From NCBI GenBank assembly GCA_025458985.1, contig JALORM010000016.1:1-12410 (forward strand): a DNA stretch of 12,410 nucleotides, in the 5' to 3' direction. Position numbers and translations under genes: made by a program. The notes below the pieces were generated by a model. That model ran no database searches and had not been told where the DNA came from. It saw nothing but the letters and a program-made list of their open reading frames with translations. Source of the stretch: Paracoccaceae bacterium (GTDB lineage Bacteria > Pseudomonadota > Alphaproteobacteria > Rhodobacterales > Rhodobacteraceae). Shown here piece after piece: positions 1 to 5,566 of the stretch; position 1 is the stretch's first letter, and every line of letters begins with the position of its first letter.

Positions 1-394
1 CGGTGGCGAGCAGCGCGAGAAGGGAGGTGCCCGAGGCGCCGGCGCCGAGGCCGATCATCGCGTAGGCCAGGGCGGACAGGACCATCGCGGGCCAGAAGGT
101 CTCGGGGATGATCGTCACCGCGACCGCGGCAAGGCCCGCGCCGGCGGCCAGAACCGCCATGCCGCCGACGATCCAGCGGGTCCGGTGGCCACCGGTGTCG
201 CTGAGAAAGCCCCAGTTGGGCCGGGTGATCTGGATGCCGTAGTGCAGCGCGACGAGCGCCCCCGGCAGCATCGCGGGCAGCGCGTGTTCCACCACCATCA
301 GCCGGTTCAGCGTCGAGGTCGTCAGCACGACGATCGCGCCGAGGCACATCTGCACGAGGCCGAGGCGGACGATCTGCAGCCAGGTCAGCGTCAT
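1..394 (-). CDS. bch2: PucC/BCH2-family membrane protein (MFS type), partial
   Basis: Only the first 131 codons are visible; the gene leaves the window at its 3' side. The protein begins MTLTWLQIVRLGLVQMCLG and continues with membrane segments near residues 8-28, 38-53, 75-97 and 103-131. Residues about 62-74 (GFLSDTGGHRTRW) look like the loop between helices 2 and 3 of the major facilitator family. The family includes PucC, LhaA and BCH2 (ORF428), inner-membrane proteins of phototrophs linked to light-harvesting complex assembly or pigment delivery; the exact role of BCH2 is less clear. The start codon shares one base with the bchG stop (TGATG), so the two are probably translated from one mRNA. 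Order bchG then bch2 matches purple-bacterial photosynthesis clusters, where bchP commonly follows. The BCH2 rather than PucC/LhaA assignment comes mainly from this position. Confidence 0.85.
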   Translation of the reverse strand, partial: MTLTWLQIVRLGLVQMCLGAIVVLTTSTLNRLMVVEHALPAMLPGALVALHYGIQITRPNWGFLSDTGGHRTRWIVGGMAVLAAGAGLAAVAVTIIPETFWPAMVLSALAYAMIGLGAGASGTSLLALLAT

Positions 395-1293
395 CACATC
401 CCCCTGAGCGCGAAGGCGGTGACCATCATGCCGGTCACGTAGAGGCTGACGCCGGTGGCGTTGTACCAGGGCGCCCGGCCCTTCGGGTCGCGCATGAGCA
501 CCGTCATCGCCGCCGCCTGCGCCATCAGGAGGATCGTGATCGCCATGCCGAACCAGACCCGGTCCCAGGCGAACATCAGGAACACCAGCGCGATCTGCGG
601 CGCGGCCATCACCCAGCAGGCAAGGCGCGCGGCCTTCGCCGGGCCGAGCGTCACGGGCAGCGAGCGGACGCCTGTCTGCCGGTCGCCCTCGAGCGCCTTG
701 AAGTCGTTGAGAGTCATGATCCCGTGCGCGCCGAGCCCGTAGAGGACCGCGGCGATCAGCACCGGCCAGGATGGCGCGCCCGCGGCCAGCACGGCGGCGC
801 CGGTGATCCACGGCAGCGTCTCGTAGGAGAGGCCGACGAGGCCGGGCCCGAGCCAGCCCGACCGCTTGAGCCGCACGGGTTCGGCCGAATAGGCCCAGGC
901 GGCGATCACGGCGAGCACCGTCGCCCCGAAGCCCCAGGGGCCGAGAAGCCAGCCGAGGGCAATGGCCAGCACGCTCATCGCGAGCGCGACGTAGAGACCC
1001 CAGCGGCCCGGTACCCGGCCCGAGGGAATCGGGCGGTGGGGTTCGTTGATCGCATCGACGTGGCGGTCGCACCAGTCGTTGGCCGCCTGGCTCATGCCGC
1101 AGACGACCGGCCCGGCGAGGAGGACGCCCAGCAGCACCAGCCCCCACTGGCCGGATGGCGAGGCCCCCGAGGAGACCGCACCGCAGAGGTAGGCCCACAT
1201 CGGCGGAAACCAGGTGATCGGCTTCAGCAGTTCCAGAAGCGCCTGCGGATCGGGCAGGCGGCGCGGTGACTGTAAGGTTACGCTGACACTCAT
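394..1293 (-). CDS. bchG: Bacteriochlorophyll synthase BchG (UbiA-type prenyltransferase)
   Basis: BchG attaches the geranylgeranyl or phytyl tail to bacteriochlorophyllide, the last assembly step of bacteriochlorophyll a, in the inner membrane. The 299-residue protein is of usual family length and is mostly hydrophobic with about eight to nine membrane helices. The first UbiA diphosphate/Mg-binding motif is NDWCDRHVD at residues 72-80, followed by NEPHRPIPSGR; the second is NDFKALEGDRQ at 196-206. The pigment-enzyme signature KPITWFPPMWAY lies at 24-35. The ATG at 1293 is chosen because the family typically begins shortly before this signature; no strong Shine-Dalgarno is visible. The gene ends by sharing a base with bch2. 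Two TGT-N12-ACA palindromes cover its start, suggesting control by PpsR/CrtJ. Upstream comes not another photosynthesis gene but an intergenic stretch and a DUF2853 gene. Confidence 0.96.
   Translation of the reverse strand: MSVSVTLQSPRRLPDPQALLELLKPITWFPPMWAYLCGAVSSGASPSGQWGLVLLGVLLAGPVVCGMSQAANDWCDRHVDAINEPHRPIPSGRVPGRWGLYVALAMSVLAIALGWLLGPWGFGATVLAVIAAWAYSAEPVRLKRSGWLGPGLVGLSYETLPWITGAAVLAAGAPSWPVLIAAVLYGLGAHGIMTLNDFKALEGDRQTGVRSLPVTLGPAKAARLACWVMAAPQIALVFLMFAWDRVWFGMAITILLMAQAAAMTVLMRDPKGRAPWYNATGVSLYVTGMMVTAFALRGM
1271..1288 (-). promoter_or_regulatory. PpsR/CrtJ-type palindrome 1 (TGT-N12-ACA)
   Basis: TGT at 1271-1273 and ACA at 1286-1288 are separated by exactly 12 bases, the consensus of the aerobic repressor PpsR/CrtJ of bch, crt and puc genes. 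This copy lies inside the first codons of bchG. A second copy starts after a 7-bp gap, the spacing typical of paired cooperative sites. Binding is inferred from the motif. Confidence 0.7.
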
Positions 1294-1295
1294 GG

Positions 1296-1313
1296 TGTCA
1301 ACTTTATACCACA
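1296..1313 (-). promoter_or_regulatory. PpsR/CrtJ-type palindrome 2 (TGT-N12-ACA)
   Basis: TGT at 1296-1298 and ACA at 1311-1313 again have 12 bases between them. The site sits just upstream of the bchG ATG and its centre is 25 bp from that of palindrome 1. On the minus strand it contains both a TTGACA hexamer (1301-1296) and a TATAAA hexamer (1308-1303). A bound repressor would therefore cover promoter elements. Which hexamer is used is unclear: TATAAA as a -10 would give an almost leaderless bchG mRNA, whereas TTGACA as a -35 would place the transcript start inside the reading frame. Confidence 0.7.
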
Positions 1314-1445
1314 GTTGTGCCGCAAGGCACCTGGAAATTCACCCGGCAGGACATCCGGTCGCGGCCAGCTTGGGGGAACCGCGAACCTTCGGTCCGGCAT
1401 GGGGCATGCCCCGGGTCCCGTCCGGCCGCGTGCTGACGATGTGCG

Positions 1446-1483
1446 AAAAAAAATGGAGGGCCCCGACCCCCCGGGACCCTCCA
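1446..1483 (-). terminator. Strong intrinsic terminator
   Basis: Read on the minus strand, TGGAGGG pairs with CCCTCCA (1477-1483 with 1454-1460), followed inward by a mismatch and three more G-C pairs around a short loop. The stem is directly followed by eight T residues (complement of 1446-1453). This is a textbook Rho-independent terminator. It would stop transcripts coming from the DUF2853 side, or from the small RNA suggested at 1446-1551, before the bchG promoter. Confidence 0.85.
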
Positions 1484-1551
1484 CCACCCCACGTGTCCCC
1501 CAATGGGCGCACCACACGTGATCTATGAAGGTCCCGGTCGTCCTGACCGTT
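1446..1551 (-). ncRNA. Candidate small structured RNA ending at the terminator
   Basis: This is a tentative call. The minus strand here has no plausible reading frame. It holds an inverted repeat CACGTGT (1520-1514) and ACACGTG (1496-1490), with a smaller CCC/GGG hairpin inside its loop, then the strong terminator. A weak sigma70-like promoter lies just upstream: TTGCCC at 1586-1581, 17 bp, then TAGGGT at 1563-1558, which would start an RNA near 1551. The -10 matches only three of six consensus bases. The same stretch could simply be the long 3' untranslated region of the DUF2853 gene. Confidence 0.25.
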
Positions 1552-1626
1552 GAAGTGACCCTAGTCGGAAAGCCCGGTCAGGGCAAATGCAAAGCCCGGA
1601 CAATCCAAGGCAAATCCGACGGATCC

Positions 1627-1653
1627 GGGCAGCACGGGAGGCCCGTGGCGCCC
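1627..1653 (-). other. Hairpin downstream of the DUF2853 gene
   Basis: CACGGG (1633-1638) and CCCGTG (1642-1647) form a 6-bp stem with a 3-base loop. It is extended after a 2-base mismatch by GGGC/GCCC. It begins 22 bp past the stop codon. No T-run follows on the minus strand, so it may protect the mRNA end or aid factor-dependent termination rather than act alone. Confidence 0.4.
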
Positions 1654-1675
1654 GTCCGCCGGCGGGGCCGCGCCG

Positions 1676-2017
1676 TCAGGCGTAGACCTTCTCTTTCTTG
1701 AAGTGCTTGACCAGCATGTAATAGACCACCGGGCGGTACTTGTTCCGCTCGGACTTGCCGTAGGTCTCGACCACCGAGTTGATGGCGGCCATCAGCTCCG
1801 GCCCGTCCTTCAGGCCGAGCTTCTTGACAAGGAAGTTCTTCTTGACGGTCTCGAGCTCGGCCGGCTGCGAGGCAGCGATGGTCTCGGAATCGGCGCTGTA
1901 GATCGACGGACCGCAGCCGATGGTGACCTTGGTCAGCAGGTCCATGTCCGGCGTCATTTTGCACTTGTTCTTCAGGTCGTCGGCATACTTCGCGATCAGC
2001 GCGTCGCGTTTGCTCAT
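1676..2017 (-). CDS. DUF2853 family protein
   Basis: The 113-residue product begins MSKRDALIAKYADDLKNKC and carries the conserved central stretches PDMDLLTKVTIGCGPSIY (residues 23-40) and NFLVKKLGLKDGP (61-73), ending with a basic HFKKEKVYA tail. This matches DUF2853, a family of small soluble proteins of unknown function common in alphaproteobacteria. There is no signal peptide or membrane segment. The ATG at 2017 is chosen because the family starts here and a GAGAGGAACGAGAG purine-rich site precedes it; an in-frame extension upstream to 2191 looks like non-coding sequence (proline/arginine-rich, no similarity). It has its own leader and lies between the T3SS operon and the photosynthesis genes, and nothing links it functionally to either. 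Confidence 0.9.
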   Translation of the reverse strand: MSKRDALIAKYADDLKNKCKMTPDMDLLTKVTIGCGPSIYSADSETIAASQPAELETVKKNFLVKKLGLKDGPELMAAINSVVETYGKSERNKYRPVVYYMLVKHFKKEKVYA

Positions 2018-2079
2018 CTCTCGTTCCTCTCGTTGGCGCGTGAACCAGTCACTCCGGCACTCCCTCGACCGGCGGCGCG

Positions 2080-2107
2080 AAGATAGGCGCGGTATGTCGC
2101 CCGACAA
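2080..2107 (-). promoter_or_regulatory. Possible sigma70-type promoter for the DUF2853 gene
   Basis: On the minus strand TTGTCG (2107-2102) and TATCTT (2085-2080) are separated by 16 bp, each matching four of six consensus positions. A transcript would start near 2073, giving a leader of about 55 nt before the ATG at 2017. This is a motif match only. Confidence 0.3.
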
Positions 2108-2303
2108 AGGAGAATCGGGAGGCAGACGGCGGAATGCCGCGTGCGGACGTTGCCCGCACGCCACCGGGGCGCAACCCTTGGCTGAGTGCACCCGAGGCCA
2201 TGCAATGGCCGCGCGCGTCGTGGAGGGCGCGGTCCCGGCGCCGCCGGATCGCGGGTGTCGCGGTTGCGGGGGATCGACTGCGGACCGAATCGAACCTCTG
2301 CCC

Positions 2304-2323
2304 CGCGCGGCTGCGGCCGCGCG
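2304..2323 (-). terminator. GC hairpin after the T3SS operon, possible factor-dependent stop
   Basis: CGCGCGGC and GCCGCGCG form a perfect 8-bp stem around the tetraloop TGCG, about 50 bp past the sctU stop. No T-tract follows on the minus strand, so it is not a classic intrinsic terminator. A role in ending or protecting the sct mRNA is inferred from position. Confidence 0.3.
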
Positions 2324-2371
2324 CCCCGATCCTGACGAGCTCGCGCACGGCCTGCCGGGGCGGGCAGACCG

Positions 2372-3388
2372 CTAGCCCATCTCGCCCGTCGCCCTGAGGA
2401 CCTTGCCCATGCCCTTGGCGGCTGCGGCATCCATGTACTGGCCGACCGGGTACTTCTTGTGGAACTCCTGCGCCACCGCCGGAATGTTCACACAGGCCGC
2501 CCCGAGCGAGCGGAACCGCTGCTGCATCCGCGCGACGGCGGGGCCCTTGCCCTTCATCACCACGAACGGGGTCTGCCCCGGCACGTAGAGCATTGCGACA
2601 AGGTGGTTCGACCCGAAGACCACGTGCGTGACGTCCTTCGGTCCCGGCATCACCGCGTCTTCCTCGGCGATCGAGCGGCGCTGGCCCTTGATCAGCGGGT
2701 CGCCTTCGGCCCCCTTGTATTCGCGCTTGACCTCGTCCTTGGTCATCTTGTTCTGGCTGCGGAACAGGGCGTCCTGGATCTTGAAGTCGAGCGCCGCCAG
2801 GATGATCAGGACGATCAGGATGATCATCACCATCTGCCGGGTGAGGTCGGGGAAGATCTCGGCCAGGCAGGTCAGGCCGCAGGCCGACGCGTAGATCACG
2901 TCGACCATGTTCGATTCGACCATGACGTAGAGCAGGATCGACACGATCGGGAAGAAGACCATCAGGCGTCCGAACATGTAGAGCGTGTTCTTCGAGAAGA
3001 TGCCCTTCAGCCCGTTGATGGGGTTGAGCTTTTCGAACTTCGGCTCCATCGCAGCGGGAGCGAAGTTGAAGCGGTTCAGCAGGAGGTTCAGGAACAGGAC
3101 AAGAAAGCCCGTCGCCCCGGCGATCGCCAGAAGCAGGATCGCGATGTCCGTCACGGCCTCGATCAGCTGGCCGCGCACGCCCGCGACGCCATCGGTGATG
3201 CCGAGGAGCGCGATGTCGACGACGCGCGAGGTTCCGGCGGCGAAATTCGGCCAGAGCGACATGATCAGCATGACGCCCGTGGTCAGCACCGCCGCCTCGA
3301 GCACGTTCTTGCGCTGCGGGACCTGACCCTTCTTTCTGGCGTCTTCCAGCTTCTTGTCTGTCGGTTCTTCGGTCTTGTCGTCGCTCAT
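2372..3388 (-). CDS. sctU: T3SS export apparatus switch protein SctU (YscU/FlhB family), lacking NPTH
   Basis: SctU is the inner-membrane export-gate protein whose cytoplasmic domain normally cleaves itself at Asn-Pro in NPTH to switch substrate class. The 338-residue protein has the family start (TEEPTDKKLEDARKKGQVP, residues 6-24) and four membrane segments near 31-48, 77-104, 138-160 and 185-203. A linker leads to the cytoplasmic domain with GQRRSIAEE (235-243) and the conserved tail KGKGPAVARM (279-288). Where NPTH is expected, at 259-262, it reads GSNH, so both the cleaved Asn and the Pro are missing. I checked this codon by codon. The ATG overlaps the sctT stop by four bases (ATGA); a longer in-frame extension upstream overlaps sctT and is rejected. 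It is the last gene of the operon. Confidence 0.95.
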   Translation of the reverse strand: MSDDKTEEPTDKKLEDARKKGQVPQRKNVLEAAVLTTGVMLIMSLWPNFAAGTSRVVDIALLGITDGVAGVRGQLIEAVTDIAILLLAIAGATGFLVLFLNLLLNRFNFAPAAMEPKFEKLNPINGLKGIFSKNTLYMFGRLMVFFPIVSILLYVMVESNMVDVIYASACGLTCLAEIFPDLTRQMVMIILIVLIILAALDFKIQDALFRSQNKMTKDEVKREYKGAEGDPLIKGQRRSIAEEDAVMPGPKDVTHVVFGSNHLVAMLYVPGQTPFVVMKGKGPAVARMQQRFRSLGAACVNIPAVAQEFHKKYPVGQYMDAAAAKGMGKVLRATGEMG

Positions 3389-4200
3389 GTGCGGAACAGG
3401 GCCTCCATGATGCTGAGGGTGTCCTGGAAGGTTTCCATGAGCTTGGGGAACGCAAGGTCGACGTAGAGAAAGAGCATGATCAGCAGGATCGCCGACTTGA
3501 CCGGCATGCCAAAGACAAGCGCGTTCAGCGTCGGCGCCGCCCGCGCGACGAAGGCGATGGCGATGTCGGCCATGAACATGAAGCCCGCGATCGGCAGCGC
3601 GAAGACGATGGCCGTGAAGAACAGCACGCCCGCGAAGCGCATCAGCACGAAGGCGGCGTCGTCCTTGAACGGCGGCAGCGGCTCGGTCACGGGCCAGAGG
3701 TTCACGCTGTCGAAGAGGACCATCTGGGCCAGGAGGAAGCCGCCGCTGGCGAAGAAGAACCCGCTGAACAGCTGGGAAAGGAAGATCGCCGTCGGAGTGG
3801 ACTGGTCGTTGAACACCACGTCGAAGTCCTGGGCGTTCGTGCTGCCGCGCTGGGTGTCGAGGAAGATCCCCGCGAATTCCAGCCCGCGCACCGGCAGCCA
3901 CATCATCACCCCGAGCACCAGCCCGATCACGATTTCCTTGAAGACGAGCGCGACGAAGGTGTCGGCGAGGGAGGGATCGGCCTCGAGCGCGGTGAAGACC
4001 TGCGGAACGAGCAGCATCGACAGGGCGAGCATCAAGCCCACCCGCACCGTGCGCGACAGGGCGCGCCTGCTGAAGAACGGCGAGGCCGACAGGAACGCCA
4101 GCACCCGTGCCCCCACCAGAACCACCGCCATCACCGCGTGGTTGAAGGCCGAGGGAGAAAGGCCTGCCTCCGACGCAAGCGCAGGCAGGTCGGGTGTCAC
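3385..4200 (-). CDS. sctT: T3SS export apparatus protein SctT (YscT/FliR family)
   Basis: SctT forms the export gate in the inner membrane together with SctR and SctS. The 271-residue protein is strongly hydrophobic, with segments near residues 22-42, 53-70, 80-100, 136-165, 185-215 and 225-250. It has the family features FKEIVIGLVLG (87-97) and LDTQRGSTNA (114-123), the latter resembling the family's conserved D-x-QRG loop. The start is GTG at 4200, which overlaps the sctS stop as GTGA; it gives the normal family length and no in-frame ATG near the start does so without losing the first helix. The stop overlaps sctU, so S, T and U are probably translationally coupled. Confidence 0.94.
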   Translation of the reverse strand: MTPDLPALASEAGLSPSAFNHAVMAVVLVGARVLAFLSASPFFSRRALSRTVRVGLMLALSMLLVPQVFTALEADPSLADTFVALVFKEIVIGLVLGVMMWLPVRGLEFAGIFLDTQRGSTNAQDFDVVFNDQSTPTAIFLSQLFSGFFFASGGFLLAQMVLFDSVNLWPVTEPLPPFKDDAAFVLMRFAGVLFFTAIVFALPIAGFMFMADIAIAFVARAAPTLNALVFGMPVKSAILLIMLFLYVDLAFPKLMETFQDTLSIMEALFRT

Positions 4201-4460
4201 GGCTGGGCGATCCGGGTCAGGATCTGTTCCTGGAACAGGATCAGCTCGTTGGTCATCCAGCCGCCGGTCATGAAGAATACCGCGACCACCGCCGCAAGCT
4301 TTGCCGCGAAGGCCAGCGTCTGCTCCTGCAGCTGGATCAGCGTCTGGATCAGCGCAATGACGAGGCCGACGGCCGTCGCGATCCCGATCGTCGGCATCGA
4401 CAGGTAGAACACCATCATCACGGTGGACTTGCCGATGTAGAGCACTTCGTCCGCGTTCAT
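4197..4460 (-). CDS. sctS: T3SS export apparatus protein SctS (YscS/FliQ family)
   Basis: An 87-residue protein with two membrane helices (about 14-41 and 51-76) joined by the conserved loop LIQTLIQLQEQTLAFAAK (37-54), the hallmark of SctS/FliQ. Several copies join SctR and SctT in the helical export-gate core. Length matches the family exactly (about 85-90 residues). A GAGG ribosome-binding site lies in the 9-bp gap after sctR, the only spacer within the R-S-T-U block. Confidence 0.95.
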   Translation of the reverse strand: MNADEVLYIGKSTVMMVFYLSMPTIGIATAVGLVIALIQTLIQLQEQTLAFAAKLAAVVAVFFMTGGWMTNELILFQEQILTRIAQP

Positions 4461-4469
4461 GGCCCGACC

Positions 4470-5120
4470 TCACGCATAGCTCAGCACAAGCGCCTGGAGC
4501 AGGCGCGCCCATCCGTCGACCGCGACGAACAGGAGGATCTTCAGCGGCAGCGACACCAGCATCGGCGGCACCATCATCGCGCCCATCGCCAGAAGGATGT
4601 TCGACACGACCATGTCGATGATCACGAAGGGCAGGAACAGCAGGAAGGCGATCTGGAAGGCCTTGGTGATCTCGCTCGTCACATGGGCGGGCAGCAGCAG
4701 GAACAGGTTCTGGTCGTGGATGTGGTGGTGCATCGTCTCGGGCCAGAGTTCGTGCGCCGCGCTCATGAAGAAGGCCAGTTCCCGTTCGGTGGTGAACTTG
4801 GTGAGGTACCCGACGAAGTTGCTCGAGACGATGTCGTAGATCCGTACCGTGCTGTCCCAGTCCTTCAGAACGAGGTTCTCCTCCCGCAACTGGACGATGA
4901 TGCTTTCGCCGATCGGAGCCATGATGAAGGCGGTCAGCGTGAGCGCGAGCGAGTTCAGCACGAGGCCCGACGGGGCCTGCTGCACGCCCATCGCGTTGCG
5001 CAGGAGCATCAGGACGATCGAGATCTTGGTGAAGGCTGTCCCCATCACCGCCAGAAACGGCAGCAGGGTCAGCGACATCACCGCAAGGATCGTCGGGATG
5101 AAGGCGGGAAGGTCTTCCAT
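4470..5120 (-). CDS. sctR: T3SS export apparatus protein SctR (YscR/FliP family)
   Basis: SctR is the main scaffold of the export gate (usually five copies). The 216-residue protein matches the family length and carries two conserved blocks. The first is GTAFTKISIVLMLLRNAMG (27-45), followed by QQAPS. The second is AFQIAFLLFLPFVIIDMVVS (154-173), then LPLKILLFVAVDGW (191-204). Membrane segments lie near 5-28, 52-75, 155-180 and 188-210, with a periplasmic loop between the middle two. A His cluster at 131-135 lies in that loop. The ATG shares one base with the sctQ stop (TGATG). Assignment is secure. Confidence 0.97.
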   Translation of the reverse strand: MEDLPAFIPTILAVMSLTLLPFLAVMGTAFTKISIVLMLLRNAMGVQQAPSGLVLNSLALTLTAFIMAPIGESIIVQLREENLVLKDWDSTVRIYDIVSSNFVGYLTKFTTERELAFFMSAAHELWPETMHHHIHDQNLFLLLPAHVTSEITKAFQIAFLLFLPFVIIDMVVSNILLAMGAMMVPPMLVSLPLKILLFVAVDGWARLLQALVLSYA

Positions 5121-5566
5121 CAGGGGCCGGCGTCCGGACGCCCGAAGCGCCAGCGTTCGATCCGCACGCCGATGCGGTCGCCGATCTGGACCAGCCGGCC
5201 GGTCCCGGCGGGCTGTTCGTTGGCGAGGATCCGAATCGGCTGCCCGAGGTCGATCCCGAGGTCGAGGAACTGCCCCTCGCCAAGCCCGGACAGTTTGCCC
5301 AGCGGGACGAGCTGGCGGTGGAACTGGATGTCCAGCGCCACGGGGAGATCGTCCATTGGCACGGGCGGCTCTGCGGCCGGCGTTGCAGCGGCCGCGCGCG
5401 CACGCCCGCGGCCGCGGCCGCGCGCGGGCGCAGGTGCTGGATCCGGCGTCTCCGCGGGGGCGGCTCCGGCGGCGTCATCCGCATCGCCGCCCTGCTCCGT
5501 CACGTCGGAGTCGTCCAGCTGATGGAAGTCCTCCTCGGGGGGGAGGGGGTCGGTCATGTCGGTCAT
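5120..5566 (-). CDS. Possible SctQ-C, made from an internal start in sctQ
   Basis: In several T3SSs (YscQ, SpaO and others) a second ribosome start inside sctQ yields a short protein with only the last SpoA domain, needed for the sorting platform. Here the in-frame ATG at 5566 would give 148 residues: the acidic/GR-rich linker plus the C-terminal SpoA domain. It is preceded by AAGAGGAAAGGGACGAGACC, containing AAGGGA about 8 bases before the ATG. A second in-frame ATG lies three codons on. The location at the domain boundary and the ribosome-site quality are what I see; that it is used is inferred. Confidence 0.5.
   Translation of the reverse strand: MTDMTDPLPPEEDFHQLDDSDVTEQGGDADDAAGAAPAETPDPAPAPARGRGRGRARAAAATPAAEPPVPMDDLPVALDIQFHRQLVPLGKLSGLGEGQFLDLGIDLGQPIRILANEQPAGTGRLVQIGDRIGVRIERWRFGRPDAGP

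Larger units (their letters stand above)
1294..1675. other. Intergenic region between bchG and the DUF2853 gene
   Basis: No convincing protein gene is present on either strand. From right to left it holds a GC-rich hairpin at 1627-1653 just after the DUF2853 stop, short direct repeats (AAAGCCCGG at 1569-1577 and 1591-1599; GGCAAAT at 1582-1588 and 1609-1615), a small GCCC/GGGC hairpin at 1572-1584, the CACGTG inverted repeat, the strong terminator, and the bchG regulatory palindromes. Nothing recognisable was seen between about 1320 and 1440. Confidence 0.6.
2018..2371. other. Gene-poor stretch between sctU and the DUF2853 gene
   Basis: No frame on either strand gives a believable protein; the open frames here are rich in Arg and Pro as expected from shadow frames in GC-rich DNA. 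Two GC hairpins lie just after the sctU stop: CTGCC/GGCAG (2352-2367) and a perfect 8-bp stem with a TGCG loop at 2304-2323. Neither is followed by a T-run. The leftmost part probably holds the DUF2853 promoter. Nothing recognisable was seen in about 2110-2300. Confidence 0.5.

Noticed and set aside
1676..2191. Longer 171-codon version of the DUF2853 gene
   Set aside because: The extra N-terminal part is not family-like, and a good ribosome-binding site precedes the ATG at 2017.
2280..2300. GAGGTTCGATTC on the minus strand, resembling a tRNA T-loop
   Set aside because: The bases on either side cannot form a T-stem, and no acceptor, anticodon arm or CCA end is found around it.
2605..2640. DVTH at SctU residues 252-255, ending like NPTH
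   Set aside because: It lacks the Asn-Pro bond that is cleaved and lies seven residues before the aligned position, so it cannot serve as the normal cleavage motif.
2459..3466. Long plus-strand open frame of 335 codons opposite sctU
   Set aside because: The translation is His/Arg/Asp-rich without any recognisable domain and is exactly antisense to a clear sctU; long shadow frames are expected in GC-rich DNA. The same applies to plus-strand frames opposite sctQ, sctN, sctJ and sctD.
5380..5430. Run of CG/GCC repeats that could be read as a repeat element
   Set aside because: It stays in frame with the GR/A-rich linker of SctQ and has no copies elsewhere in the window, so it is coding low-complexity sequence.
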